DNA of 48,844 bases from NCBI GenBank assembly GCA_947451985.1, contig CANGBQ010000002.1:1-48844 (forward strand). The letters run 5' to 3'. A program made the position numbers and the translations under genes. The notes below the pieces were generated by a model. The model saw only the letters and a program-made list of their open reading frames with translations. It did no database searches and was not told where the DNA came from. This stretch comes from Chitinophagaceae bacterium (GTDB lineage Bacteria; Bacteroidota; Bacteroidia; Chitinophagales; Chitinophagaceae). Positions 35,158 through 44,311 of this stretch are shown piece by piece. The stretch's first letter is position 1. Every line of letters starts with the position of its first letter.

Positions 35158-36438
35158 TTATTTCAATTCAGGGTACAAGGGAAATTGTTTCATCAGGTTT
35201 TTGACATCCGATTTCACTTTTTCAATTACCGCTTGGTCATCTATGTTCATCAAAACAGTATCAATCAATTCCACTACTGTCTCCATGTCTTTTTCTTTCA
35301 TGCCCCGGGTAGTCACGGCAGGTACCCCCACGCGAATGCCGCTGGTTACAAAGGGACTCTTGTCATCAAAGGGCACCGCATTTTTATTCAAAGTGATATG
35401 GGCTTTGTCAAGTGTTTCCTGGGCTTTTTTACCCGTGATGTTTTTGTTTCTAAGGTCAATCAGCATCAAGTGGTTGTCTGTGCCGCCACTGATGATTTCG
35501 TATCCTTTCGCTACAAATGCTTTTGCCATGGCTTGAGCATTTTTTTGCACTTGCGTAATGTAAACTGTAAACTCATCAGAGAGCAATTCGCCGAAGGCAA
35601 TCGCTTTGGCTGCGATGACATGCTCCAGAGGTCCTCCCTGTGTTCCAGGAAACACTGCCATGTCCAATAAATGACTCATCATTCTGATGTTTCCCTTGGG
35701 ATCTTTCAGTCCAAAAGGATTTTCGAAATCCTTTTTCATCAAGATGATGCCTCCTCTGGGACCACGAAGGGTTTTATGCGTAGTGCTGGTTACAAAATGA
35801 CAATGTTCAAATGGCGAGGACAACAGGCCTTTTGCGATCAAACCTGCCGGATGCGCCATATCGCACAAGACAAATGCATTGATTTCATCTGCCACCTTTC
35901 TAATTCTTGCATAATCAATATCTCTGCTGTAAGCGGATGCGCCACAAATAATCAATGCTGGTTTTTCGGTTCTGGCTTTTTCTTCCAACATTTCATAATC
36001 AATCAAACCTGTTTCTTTTTTGACCCCGTAAAAAAACGATTGATATATTTTTCCAGAAAAATTAACGGGTGAGCCATGCGTTAAATGACCGCCCATGCTT
36101 AAGTCTAGCCCAAGGATTTTATCGCCGGGTTGTAAGATTGCCATCATGAGGGCTGCATTGGCTTGCGCTCCACTGTGTGGCTGCACATTGGCGTACTCAC
36201 AATGGAAAACTTCTTTCACTCTGTCGATGGCCAATTGCTCTATTTGATCTACAATCTCACAACCACCATAGTATCTTTTTCCAGGATAACCTTCTGCATA
36301 TTTGTTGGTTAGAGAGGTTCCCATGGCCTGCATGACCTGTAAACTGGTGAAATTTTCACTTGCAATGAGTTCGATACCATTGCGTTGTCTCTCTAATTCT
36401 TTGTCAATTAAATCAAAAACCATTTTATCCTGTTGCAT
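35158..36438 (-). CDS. glyA: Serine hydroxymethyltransferase GlyA
   Basis: PLP enzyme that interconverts serine and glycine with transfer of a one-carbon unit to tetrahydrofolate. At 426 residues it matches the bacterial family. The segment [11 protein letters not shown] (residues 22-32), the tetrahydrofolate/PLP region YYGGCEIVD and the Schiff-base lysine K222 in [14 protein letters not shown] are all present. The start ATG 36438 ([14 protein letters not shown]) agrees with the family N-terminus. It is divergent from a sugar nucleotidyltransferase gene over 146 nt. A -7-like element on the - strand supports its own promoter. Confidence 0.97.
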   Translation of the reverse strand: MQQDKMVFDLIDKELERQRNGIELIASENFTSLQVMQAMGTSLTNKYAEGYPGKRYYGGCEIVDQIEQLAIDRVKEVFHCEYANVQPHSGAQANAALMMAILQPGDKILGLDLSMGGHLTHGSPVNFSGKIYQSFFYGVKKETGLIDYEMLEEKARTEKPALIICGASAYSRDIDYARIRKVADEINAFVLCDMAHPAGLIAKGLLSSPFEHCHFVTSTTHKTLRGPRGGIILMKKDFENPFGLKDPKGNIRMMSHLLDMAVFPGTQGGPLEHVIAAKAIAFGELLSDEFTVYITQVQKNAQAMAKAFVAKGYEIISGGTDNHLMLIDLRNKNITGKKAQETLDKAHITLNKNAVPFDDKSPFVTSGIRVGVPAVTTRGMKEKDMETVVELIDTVLMNIDDQAVIEKVKSDVKNLMKQFPLYPELK

Positions 36439-36455
36439 ATATTATTTTTATACTA

Positions 36456-36483
36456 CAAATATAAGCTCCACATCTTAATCAAT
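36456..36483 (-). promoter_or_regulatory. glyA: Candidate promoter of glyA
   Basis: On the - strand TATATTTG (36463-36456) is an exact -7 element 18 nt before the glyA start. ATTG (36483-36480) lies upstream with a short 16-nt spacer, so the distal half is uncertain. Confidence 0.5.
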
Positions 36484-36584
36484 ATATAGGCTTTGCTTGG
36501 TTTTGTTCACAAACCATCCCTACGCGGTCAGCCTTATTTCGTTCAAAATGTACTAATTTCACTGCCCCAAACGAAGGAAAGCAC

Positions 36585-37586
36585 ATGAAGGCAATTATCC
36601 CCGTAGCAGGTGCGGGCACCAAATTGAGGCCACACACCTATACGCAACCCAAGGCGTTGATTCCCCTCGCGGGCAAAACCATCCTCAGTGTCATCGTGGA
36701 TCAACTGAAAGACGCTGGCATTACTGAGTTTGTGTTTGTGATTGGCTACCTGGGCGAAAAAATACAAGATTATGTCAATGCTCAATATCCTGATTTGACC
36801 TGTCATTTTGTGAACCAGGTCGATCGGCAAGGAACGGGCCATGCGGTAGAATTGACCAAGGAGATTATAGGAAATGATGAAGTCATTATTGTTCTGGGAG
36901 ACACCATCGTTGAATGCGACTGGCAGGAAATCATTGCTTCTCCGCATTCTATGTTGGGTGTAAAAAAAGTTGACGACCCACGCGATTTTGGAGTAGCTGA
37001 AATGGATGAGGAAGGAATGATTTCCCGGGTGGTAGAAAAGCCAGCCATTCCCAAGAGCAATATGGCATTGGTGGGGGTGTATAAAATCAAAGAAACCGAC
37101 TTTCTATTTTCATGTTTATACAGCATCATTGAATCCAATGCTGCCTACGAAGATTTGAATTTAACGGATGCCCTGGATTGCATGATCCAGAAAGGAGCTA
37201 TTTTTCAGTCCTTCAAAGTGTCCAATTGGTTTGATTGCGGCAAGAAGGAAACCTTGCTGGAATCGAACGCGATTTTGCTGAAAAAATTCGGCGGAAATGT
37301 ATTCGAAGAAAACGATTTTTTAAATACCATCATCATTCCGCCAGTCAGTGTGGGTGCTGGTTGCATCATTAAAAATTCTGTTATCGGCCCCAATGTGGCC
37401 ATTGGTGATCATTCCACAGTTACCAATGCTATTATTAAGGACTCTATCATTGGCACTTATTCCAACCTCAATGAAATAGTTTTAAATAGCTCTCTCATTG
37501 GCAGCGATGCCGAGGTGAAGGGCGTCAGTCGCAACCTCAATATCGGCGACAATACCGCCATCGATTTGGGAGGCTCTAAGATTTAA
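36585..37586 (+). CDS. Sugar-phosphate nucleotidyltransferase with left-handed beta-helix tail
   Basis: NDP-sugar pyrophosphorylase of 333 residues. The N-terminal GT-A-like domain opens with MKAIIPVAGAGTKLRPHTYT followed by PKALIPLAGK, the nucleotide-binding loop and activator lysine of the RmlA/GlmU superfamily. VILGDTIVE carries the metal Asp. From about residue 245, hexapeptide-like repeats (VSVGAGCIIKNSVIGPNVAI) form a short beta-helix. It lacks the full acetyltransferase domain of GlmU, so it may act on glucose-1-P, mannose-1-P or GlcNAc-1-P; the substrate is not readable. It lies 10 nt before a flavoprotein gene and upstream of a polysaccharide export pair, so a role in surface glycans is likely but inferred. 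Confidence 0.88.
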   Translation: MKAIIPVAGAGTKLRPHTYTQPKALIPLAGKTILSVIVDQLKDAGITEFVFVIGYLGEKIQDYVNAQYPDLTCHFVNQVDRQGTGHAVELTKEIIGNDEVIIVLGDTIVECDWQEIIASPHSMLGVKKVDDPRDFGVAEMDEEGMISRVVEKPAIPKSNMALVGVYKIKETDFLFSCLYSIIESNAAYEDLNLTDALDCMIQKGAIFQSFKVSNWFDCGKKETLLESNAILLKKFGGNVFEENDFLNTIIIPPVSVGAGCIIKNSVIGPNVAIGDHSTVTNAIIKDSIIGTYSNLNEIVLNSSLIGSDAEVKGVSRNLNIGDNTAIDLGGSKI

Positions 37587-37596
37587 TGTCCTGTCC

Positions 37597-38544
37597 ATGG
37601 AAAAATTCAACAATCGCATTACGGAATTATTCAAGATTGATATTCCCATTATTCAGGGAGGTATGATCTGGGCCAGCGGATGGAAGTTGGCCAGTGCGGT
37701 GAGCAATGCAGGCGGATTGGGACTGATTGGAAGCGGCAGTATGTATCCGGCTGTATTGAGAGAACACATTAGACAATGCAAAGCCGCTACCAATAAACCT
37801 TTTGGGGTAAACATCCCGTTGCTGTATCCGGATATCGACCAACACATCCAAACCATTATTGAAGAAAAAGTGCCCATTGTGTTTACGTCCGCAGGCAATC
37901 CTGCAACCTACACCTCATTATTGAAACAACACAACATTACAGTTGTGCATGTAGTCAGCAGTACCAAGTTTGCCCTTAAGGCGCAGGAGGCAGGTTGTGA
38001 CGCAGTAGTGGCAGAAGGATTTGAAGCAGGCGGTCACAATGGAAGAGAAGAAACCACCACGATGGTACTGGTGCCGGCGGTCTGTCGTCGTGTAAACATA
38101 CCTGTTATAGCCGCAGGAGGCATTGCAACTGGACGGCAAATGATGGCAGCCATGGTGCTAGGCGCTTCGGGCGTACAAATGGGCAGCCGATTTATTGCAA
38201 CCCCAGAAGCTTCGAGCCACCTTGATTTTAAAAAAGCGATTCTTCAGCTGCCTGAAGGCAATACTGCACTTGTCCTCAAACAACTGACGCCGGTGCGCTT
38301 GATTAAAAATAGTTTTTATCAGCAAGTGCAGCAAGCTGAACAGGAAGGCGCTTCAAAGAAAATGTTGGAAGAATTATTAGGCAAGGGAAGGGCAAAGAAA
38401 GGTATGTTCGAAGGCGATATGGAAGCCGGGGAATTGGAAGTTGGCCAGGTAAGCACATTATTGGATACCATCCAGCCTGCAGGGGAGATTGTACAACAAA
38501 CCTGGGCTGAATGCAGCTCCTTGTTTACCCACCCACTGAAATAA
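37597..38544 (+). CDS. Nitronate monooxygenase-like FMN protein
   Basis: TIM-barrel flavoprotein of the nitronate monooxygenase/2-nitropropane dioxygenase family, 315 residues. The N-terminus IPIIQGGMIWASGWKLASAV and AGGLGLIGSG are FMN-barrel signatures. GFEAGGHNG contains the His expected at the active site, and IPVIAAGGIATGRQM and GASGVQMGSRF bind the phosphate. FabK, the enoyl-ACP reductase, belongs to the same superfamily and cannot be excluded on sequence alone. It starts 10 nt after the nucleotidyltransferase gene and ends 44 nt before the exporter gene. Why it is paired with a sugar nucleotidyltransferase is not clear. Confidence 0.85.
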   Translation: MEKFNNRITELFKIDIPIIQGGMIWASGWKLASAVSNAGGLGLIGSGSMYPAVLREHIRQCKAATNKPFGVNIPLLYPDIDQHIQTIIEEKVPIVFTSAGNPATYTSLLKQHNITVVHVVSSTKFALKAQEAGCDAVVAEGFEAGGHNGREETTTMVLVPAVCRRVNIPVIAAGGIATGRQMMAAMVLGASGVQMGSRFIATPEASSHLDFKKAILQLPEGNTALVLKQLTPVRLIKNSFYQQVQQAEQEGASKKMLEELLGKGRAKKGMFEGDMEAGELEVGQVSTLLDTIQPAGEIVQQTWAECSSLFTHPLK

Positions 38545-38550
38545 AATATT

Positions 38551-38558
38551 TATATTTG
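38551..38558 (+). promoter_or_regulatory. Candidate -7 element of the polysaccharide export pair
   Basis: TATATTTG matches TAnnTTTG exactly, 30 nt before the exporter start codon. No clear TTTG lies 19-21 nt upstream, where the preceding gene still codes. Confidence 0.45.
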
Positions 38559-38588
38559 TCACATCTTTTCAATTTCAATTTTCCATAC

Positions 38589-40958
38589 ATGCCATATTTA
38601 CAGCGGTTTTTTGTTTTAATAGCCTGTAGTTTGTTTTTGATATTCTGTGGGGTTGGACAAAGTTTTGCCCAAGTGAAACAGTTGCCGACTGGTCTGTTGC
38701 CTGGGCTAGATGCTACACAACTCACTCAAAGCCAGCTTTCTGCATTAATGAATGATAAAAACCGACCCAGCGCTGGCAAAGACAAAAATGCCGAAACAGA
38801 GGACGGTGACAAACCAGCAAAAGACTCCACGTTGCCTAAGCGAATTGTCCCTAGTAAGACAGCGTCTACTATTGAGACATTTGGGGCAAATGTTTTTTTT
38901 GAATCATCGGTAGCTGATTTGTCTGAATTATCAACACCCCCCTTGGATTACCCTATTGGTGTAGGGGATCACGTAATAGTATCTCTTTGGGGTGCAGCCG
39001 AGTTTCAAAAAAGCTTCTTGGTTGGAAGAGATGGAACCATTTTCCCAGAAGGGGTGGGCAAAATCAATGTGCAAGGGTTGACTTATGAAGAGATGCGTGC
39101 TGTGGTAACAGCTAAATTTAAAAAAGTGGTCCCTGGTGCTACCAAAATCTCTGTTAGTGTAGGACAGCCCCGTTCCATCAACATTAATGTAGTGGGTAAT
39201 GTCAATAATCCAGGTCCTGTGACCGTTTCTGCTTTTTCCAATGCATTCAACGTGATTGCCAAAGCAGGCGGAATCAATGAATTTGGAAATTTAAGAAGCA
39301 TTCAAATCAAACGCAACGGGAAGTTGATTGATGAATTAGACGTCTATCAATATTTGGTATCGGGCGACTTAGGCAAGCAAACCTATTTGTCCAACAATGA
39401 TTTTATAGTAGTGGGGTTTGCTGACAAAAAAATTCTTGCCAAGGGCGAATTCAAAAGACCCATGTATTACCAACTTAAAAAACAAGAAGGGGTTAAATCC
39501 TTGATGTTGTATAGTGGTGGTCTCAAGCCAGAAGCTTCTGGAAGTATTGTTCATGTTACACGGATAGAAAATGAAAAGCAGATTCAACGTGATTTGAATG
39601 TGCTGAATTTGATGAACCTGAATGGACAAGAATTTGTGCTCGAAGATGGAGATGTCGTGACAGCCGGCAGCATTCGAAACGAATTGTTTAATAAAGTAGA
39701 ATTGCAAGGCGAAATCAATTACCCTGGCGTATACGAATATCGTTCAGGACAAAAATTATTTGATTTTATTGCAAAGGCAGGTGGGATCACTAAAAGCACT
39801 TACTTGTATAAAGCATATGTATTTAGAGGGGCACTGGATCCCTCTAATTATAAACCCGAAAGAATTGAAGTTGACTTGTTGAACCTTCAGAATCAAAACA
39901 GTGAGAGCAACATTGAATTGCAATCCAACGACCTGGTTCAGTTTTTCAACAAAAATGAGTTTGAAGAAAAAGAGTATGTTGAAATTTATGGAGAAGTCAG
40001 AAAAGGAGGAAGGTTCAGAAGATATGTCGGTATGACCTTGCAGGATTTGTTGTACTTATCGGGCGGATTGAATCAGTCCGCTGAATTTGGCAGACTAGAA
40101 GTATCTAGTATTGTCAATATTGATTCTGCACTACATGGTTTGAATCCTACCAAAACGATTGTCAACAGCTATGCAGTGCAGCAAAATTTACAATTGGATT
40201 CAGTTGCCAATAAAGTAATGCTTAAGCCTTTCGATCAAGTATTTGTTCGCAAGAATCCAACATTTGAATTGCAGCAGAACATCGAATTGAAAGGAATGGT
40301 GAGGTATCCCGGAATGTATTCCCGTTTGGATAAGCAAGAGCGATTGTCTTCTTTCATAGAAAGAGCGGGAGGTCTTACAGAGAATGCGAATAAAATGGGG
40401 GCAGTCTTGTTGAGAAAATCTAAAATTGAGTTTAGTGAACTTATTTTTGATTCCTCCAGAATCAAGTTGGATTCCAATGGATTGATCATCAAAGATAGTT
40501 TACCCGTTGAAATCAAATACAAAGACAAACCGATTAGCATTGATTTGGATAAAGCATTGAGAAATAAGAATTCCAAATACGATGTAGTATTGCAACAAAA
40601 CGATGTGGTGTATATTCCTGAAATCGACCCCTTTGTATCTGTAGTGGGACGTGTTCAATCAGCCATTAAAACCACCTATGTGCCCGGACATAAAAACCTT
40701 GGATTTTATATCAACAAGGCGGGTGGATTTGGAGTAAAGCCATGGAAAAGAAGAATATATGTCACTAATGCGAGTGGCAAAAGCAAGCGAACCAAAAACT
40801 TTTTGTTTTTCCACTTTTATCCCAAAGTCGATAGAGGTTCAATCATTACAGTCCCTGAAAGACCCCAAGGTCAAGCTTTTGGAGAATTTGCCAAAGCAAC
40901 CCTGATGTCTGCCATCCCAGTAGTGATTAGTGCCATTGTATTCAAATACGTTAATTAA
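38589..40958 (+). CDS. Outer-membrane polysaccharide export protein with SLBB repeats (Wza-like)
   Basis: A 789-residue envelope protein expected to form or line a polysaccharide export channel. The start ATG 38589 gives a Sec signal peptide (MPYLQRFFVLIACSLFLIFC and GVGQSFA), without a Wza-type lipobox. A charged low-complexity stretch follows, then the poly-export domain (YPIGVGDHVIVSLWG) and several SLBB repeats whose beta-grasp units read INVVGNVNNPGPV, VELQGEINYPGVY, VEIYGEVRKGGRF and IELKGMVRYPGMY. The C-terminal AKATLMSAIPVVISAIVFKY is a single hydrophobic helix, perhaps in the outer membrane. It precedes the Wzz-like gene by 18 nt. At roughly twice the length of Wza it is of the multi-SLBB type. 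Confidence 0.92.
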   Translation: MPYLQRFFVLIACSLFLIFCGVGQSFAQVKQLPTGLLPGLDATQLTQSQLSALMNDKNRPSAGKDKNAETEDGDKPAKDSTLPKRIVPSKTASTIETFGANVFFESSVADLSELSTPPLDYPIGVGDHVIVSLWGAAEFQKSFLVGRDGTIFPEGVGKINVQGLTYEEMRAVVTAKFKKVVPGATKISVSVGQPRSININVVGNVNNPGPVTVSAFSNAFNVIAKAGGINEFGNLRSIQIKRNGKLIDELDVYQYLVSGDLGKQTYLSNNDFIVVGFADKKILAKGEFKRPMYYQLKKQEGVKSLMLYSGGLKPEASGSIVHVTRIENEKQIQRDLNVLNLMNLNGQEFVLEDGDVVTAGSIRNELFNKVELQGEINYPGVYEYRSGQKLFDFIAKAGGITKSTYLYKAYVFRGALDPSNYKPERIEVDLLNLQNQNSESNIELQSNDLVQFFNKNEFEEKEYVEIYGEVRKGGRFRRYVGMTLQDLLYLSGGLNQSAEFGRLEVSSIVNIDSALHGLNPTKTIVNSYAVQQNLQLDSVANKVMLKPFDQVFVRKNPTFELQQNIELKGMVRYPGMYSRLDKQERLSSFIERAGGLTENANKMGAVLLRKSKIEFSELIFDSSRIKLDSNGLIIKDSLPVEIKYKDKPISIDLDKALRNKNSKYDVVLQQNDVVYIPEIDPFVSVVGRVQSAIKTTYVPGHKNLGFYINKAGGFGVKPWKRRIYVTNASGKSKRTKNFLFFHFYPKVDRGSIITVPERPQGQAFGEFAKATLMSAIPVVISAIVFKYVN

Positions 40959-40976
40959 CAAATAAATGCCATTATA

Positions 40977-41972
40977 GTGTCGACTCAACTTAAAAAGGAA
41001 ATTGTATTGCAATTGTTTCGTAAAAGAATTTTAATTCTTTCGGTTGGCCTTTTTGCTGGCATGGTGATGTGTATTTATGCAGTCACCCAACCCAAAGTAT
41101 ATATTGCAAAAGCGACTGTCTTTCCATTAAATAACACAAATGAAAGCAGCAGCGCTACCAATGCCATCACTAGTTTGCTAGGGCTTTCTGAAATGCCAAA
41201 AAGCTTTTCTGCCGAAGCATCCATCAATATCATTGAATTGGCCAAAAGTAGAAATGCGAGAGAAGCCGTTGCCATGCAAAGAATCCCAGCTTTGCAAAAC
41301 AAGAGAGTGGCCGAATTGCTGATCGAATTGCATAACCAGCAAAAGCTATTTTTTTTACCCGGCATTAAGATGCCCCAAGCAGATGCAGATTTAGCTGCCA
41401 AAGGTGCTGAATTGCTGGAAGATGCGCTTGTTCCTAAATTAAATAAAAACGGCATTTTGGAGATTGCATTTACCTGTACCAATGAAAAAATGGCTGAAAA
41501 AGTTACTTATGCCTTTATTGAAAAGATTGCCGGATTTTACAAGGAATTAAGAATCAAAAAAGCATTATTGGATTACAATTTCATGGTGAGCAAAGTTGAT
41601 TCTCTCGACAATGTTTTACAATCTTTCGATGCCAAAGTGGTAGGGATATCGAATCGATCTCTTTTTGTAGCGCCCGAAAAGTTGCAATATCAATTACCCA
41701 AAGAAAATGTATCCAATGAAAAAGCCAGGGTTATGCAACAAAGGGCTGCTTCTGTCACCAATAGAGAGGATGCTTTGTGGAGATTGCAAAAGGCTACACC
41801 CATCATTGAGATATTAGACAAGCCAACTCCTCCATTTGATTTCAATAAGCCTTCTGCCATTCTTTTTGGAATGATAGGGTTCTTGACTGGAATGTTACTG
41901 GCAGCAGGTTTTGCCATTTCGGGTCTGGTATTCGGCAGTATCCGATCAGAAGTAAAAACTTACTTACAATAA
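40977..41972 (+). CDS. Wzz-like polysaccharide chain-length/co-polymerase protein
   Basis: Inner-membrane polysaccharide co-polymerase of 331 residues, which sets chain length or links polymerase and exporter. Two membrane helices (about residues 18-37 and 294-316) flank a periplasmic region that is largely helical, with a proline-rich motif PTPPFDFNKP just before the second helix, as in Wzz. There is no fused tyrosine kinase domain. The start is GTG 40977; an ATG slightly upstream runs into a stop. It follows the SLBB exporter by 18 nt and clearly forms a pair with it. No Wzx, Wzy or glycosyltransferase gene lies nearby. It converges with the ABC permease gene across 13 nt. Confidence 0.88.
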   Translation: MSTQLKKEIVLQLFRKRILILSVGLFAGMVMCIYAVTQPKVYIAKATVFPLNNTNESSSATNAITSLLGLSEMPKSFSAEASINIIELAKSRNAREAVAMQRIPALQNKRVAELLIELHNQQKLFFLPGIKMPQADADLAAKGAELLEDALVPKLNKNGILEIAFTCTNEKMAEKVTYAFIEKIAGFYKELRIKKALLDYNFMVSKVDSLDNVLQSFDAKVVGISNRSLFVAPEKLQYQLPKENVSNEKARVMQQRAASVTNREDALWRLQKATPIIEILDKPTPPFDFNKPSAILFGMIGFLTGMLLAAGFAISGLVFGSIRSEVKTYLQ

Positions 41973-41985
41973 ATTCCGACAAGGG

Positions 41986-43278
41986 TTATTTGGAAAACGC
42001 CCATTTGATCATCTCTTTCCAACTGGGTTTTTTACCATACATCAGAATGCCAATTCTGTATATTTTGCCTGTTAACCATGTGAAGAATAAAAAGCTTCCC
42101 ACCAATAAAATCATTGACAATGCCAATTGCCCCAAGGGTATTTGGTAAGTAATCCTTCCCATCATGACAATAGGAGAGGTGAGGGGAAAAATGCTTCCAA
42201 ACACCGCCAAGCTGCTGTCTGGATCGTTGATGGCCTTGGTCATAATGACAAAACCAACTATAATGGGCATTAAAATAGGGAACACTAGTTGCTGTGCTTC
42301 TTGTTGATCTTCGCTCACCACACTTCCGACCGCCGCAAACAAAGAGGCGTAGGTAAGATACCCGCCCAAAAAATAAAATAAAAAGAAGAAAACAATTTTT
42401 CCAATAGGGAGCGCAGACATTCCTTGCAGAACCGTTGCAGCCATCGTCATATTTTCTTCGGATTGAACACCCGCTTGATTGATTTGCTGGAGTAAATCAG
42501 GAAAGAGAACCGGAATTGCCATTTGCATGCCCAAAATTAGGACCAGCCAAATCAAGAATTGCGTCAAACCAACTGCTCCGATTCCTATGATTTTTCCCAT
42601 CATCAATTGAAAAGGTTTAACGGAACTTACCACCACTTCTGCAATTCGATTTGTTTTTTCTTCGGTAACACCGCGCATCACTTGTGTGCCATAAACAATC
42701 ATCATCATGTAAATCAAAATACCACAACCGAAGGATACTGCGTAGCTGATGCCCGCCACACTTTTTTTAGCACCTTCTTTAGATTCCAACAGGTTTTGTA
42801 CTTTGACCATTTGATCGATTTTGTCAAAAGCCTTCGGATCGATTCCATTGGCTAATAGGGTCTTTTTTCGCAAAGCATCGTTGATGTTTTTTTCGATGGT
42901 GTTCATCGTTTGCAAACTGGCCGCTGCTTCACTGTGAAGAATGAATTCAAGGCTATCTGCCTTGCCAGTATGGTCAATGTGCAAAAAAGCCTGATACCCC
43001 AGTTTTTTGTATTTTTTAATAAATGCCACTGGGTTTTCCTTTTCAATCATTGTAAAGGAAATTTCTTCATTGTTTTTAAGCAAGCTACTGTCAAAAAGAT
43101 GAGATTGGTCCAGTACGGCAATGCGTTGTTTTTCGTCACTTCCACTGATTGCAATGGCAATGATGGCCGCGTAAAAACCTATGATTACAATCGGAACCAG
43201 CAAAGTGGTCATCAGAAATGATTTTTTCTGAACCCGTGTAGTATATTCTCGTCCAATGACCAATAAGATTTTATTCAT
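41986..43278 (-). CDS. ABC-2 type transporter permease (NatB-like)
   Basis: Membrane subunit of an ABC-2 exporter, 430 residues. The N-terminus MNKILLVIGREYTTRVQKKSFLMTTLLVPIVIIG with its first helix, a large extracytoplasmic domain (about residues 45-180) and then five or six helices in the C-terminal half give the NatB/YhaP-like layout. GVTEEKTNRIAEVVVSSVKPFQLMMGK is the characteristic cytoplasmic loop that contacts the ATPase. It lies 21 nt downstream of the ATPase gene on the same strand. NatAB systems export sodium, but many relatives have other or unknown substrates, so I leave it open. Confidence 0.9.
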   Translation of the reverse strand: MNKILLVIGREYTTRVQKKSFLMTTLLVPIVIIGFYAAIIAIAISGSDEKQRIAVLDQSHLFDSSLLKNNEEISFTMIEKENPVAFIKKYKKLGYQAFLHIDHTGKADSLEFILHSEAAASLQTMNTIEKNINDALRKKTLLANGIDPKAFDKIDQMVKVQNLLESKEGAKKSVAGISYAVSFGCGILIYMMMIVYGTQVMRGVTEEKTNRIAEVVVSSVKPFQLMMGKIIGIGAVGLTQFLIWLVLILGMQMAIPVLFPDLLQQINQAGVQSEENMTMAATVLQGMSALPIGKIVFFFLFYFLGGYLTYASLFAAVGSVVSEDQQEAQQLVFPILMPIIVGFVIMTKAINDPDSSLAVFGSIFPLTSPIVMMGRITYQIPLGQLALSMILLVGSFLFFTWLTGKIYRIGILMYGKKPSWKEMIKWAFSK

Positions 43279-43299
43279 ATTCGATAAGTTGATAAATAG

Positions 43300-44229
43300 T
43301 TAGATTGATTGGAATTTTCTAGTAGGGCCGCTTTCTTCTACTAGTTGTAAAAAAATATCATTCAGCGAAGGAAGTACTTCATTGAATGATTGAATCTGAA
43401 GGCCCTGTTGGATACAATGAGCCAATACAGCATTAGGGGTTTGTTCTGGCGCCAGCTTCAGCATGATTTCATCAGCATGCCGGGAAATGATTTCAAAAAG
43501 GCCATCGCTGTGAATGGAGGAAGGGATGATCGCACCCAAACGATACATGTTTTTCTTGAATTGTTGTTTTACCTCGCGCACGGTTCCATCAAGTATTTTT
43601 TTGCCCTGGTTTACCAACACAATCTGGTTGCAAATTTCTTCCACTTGCTCCATTCGATGCGTGCTGAACAGAATGGTGCTGCCATTATTAGCCAATGCAA
43701 AGATTTCGTCTTTGATCAAATTGGCATTCACCGGATCCAATCCGCTAAAAGGCTCATCCAGTATAATCAATTTGGGCCGGTGCACTACTGTGGTCACAAA
43801 CTGTAGTTTCTGACTCATGCCTTTGCTCAGGTCTTCCACTTTTTTGTTCCACCAGCTGTCCATTTCAAGCTTAATAAACCATTTTTTGATTTCTTCCATG
43901 GCATCCGCCCTGCTCATGCCTTTTAATCTTGCCAGGTATAGGACCTGCTCGCCAATTTTCATTTTTTTGTACAATCCTCTTTCTTCGGGCATATAGCCAA
44001 TCTGGTTGGCATGGTTAATTGGGTCGAAAGGTTTTCCGTCAAATAATATCTGTCCACTGTCGGGATAAAAAATGCCGGTGATCATGCGAAGCAAAGTAGT
44101 TTTACCGGCGCCATTAGGACCAAGCAAACCAAAAATATCTCCTTGTTTGATTTCAAAACTGATGTCGTCAACAGCTTTTTGTGTCGCAAAATATTTTTTA
44201 ACGGAATGTAATTCCAGCAGATTCTTCAT
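43300..44229 (-). CDS. ABC transporter ATPase (NatA-like)
   Basis: Cytoplasmic ATPase of an ABC-2 exporter, 309 residues. Walker A is GPNGAGKTT, the signature is LSKGMSQ, and LIILDEPFSGLDP provides Walker B and the D-loop; STHRMEQVEE supplies the switch His. The LSKGMSQK form in place of LSGGQ is typical of the NatA/EcsA branch. About 80 residues follow the nucleotide-binding domain. It is the first gene of the pair with the permease. The upstream 82 nt contain a TACATTTA that may be a -7 element. Confidence 0.93.
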   Translation of the reverse strand: MKNLLELHSVKKYFATQKAVDDISFEIKQGDIFGLLGPNGAGKTTLLRMITGIFYPDSGQILFDGKPFDPINHANQIGYMPEERGLYKKMKIGEQVLYLARLKGMSRADAMEEIKKWFIKLEMDSWWNKKVEDLSKGMSQKLQFVTTVVHRPKLIILDEPFSGLDPVNANLIKDEIFALANNGSTILFSTHRMEQVEEICNQIVLVNQGKKILDGTVREVKQQFKKNMYRLGAIIPSSIHSDGLFEIISRHADEIMLKLAPEQTPNAVLAHCIQQGLQIQSFNEVLPSLNDIFLQLVEESGPTRKFQSI

Positions 44230-44251
44230 AATAGATGACTTGTTGTAAGTA

Positions 44252-44259
44252 TAAATGTA
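44252..44259 (-). promoter_or_regulatory. Candidate -7 element of the ABC transporter pair
   Basis: On the - strand TACATTTA (one mismatch to TAnnTTTG) lies 22 nt before the ATPase start, with TTTC 18 nt further upstream. Confidence 0.35.
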
Positions 44260-44311
44260 GCCCCTTTGCCGAAAAATGAAACCTTCTTTTTACATGAAAG
44301 GTGTGGATAGA

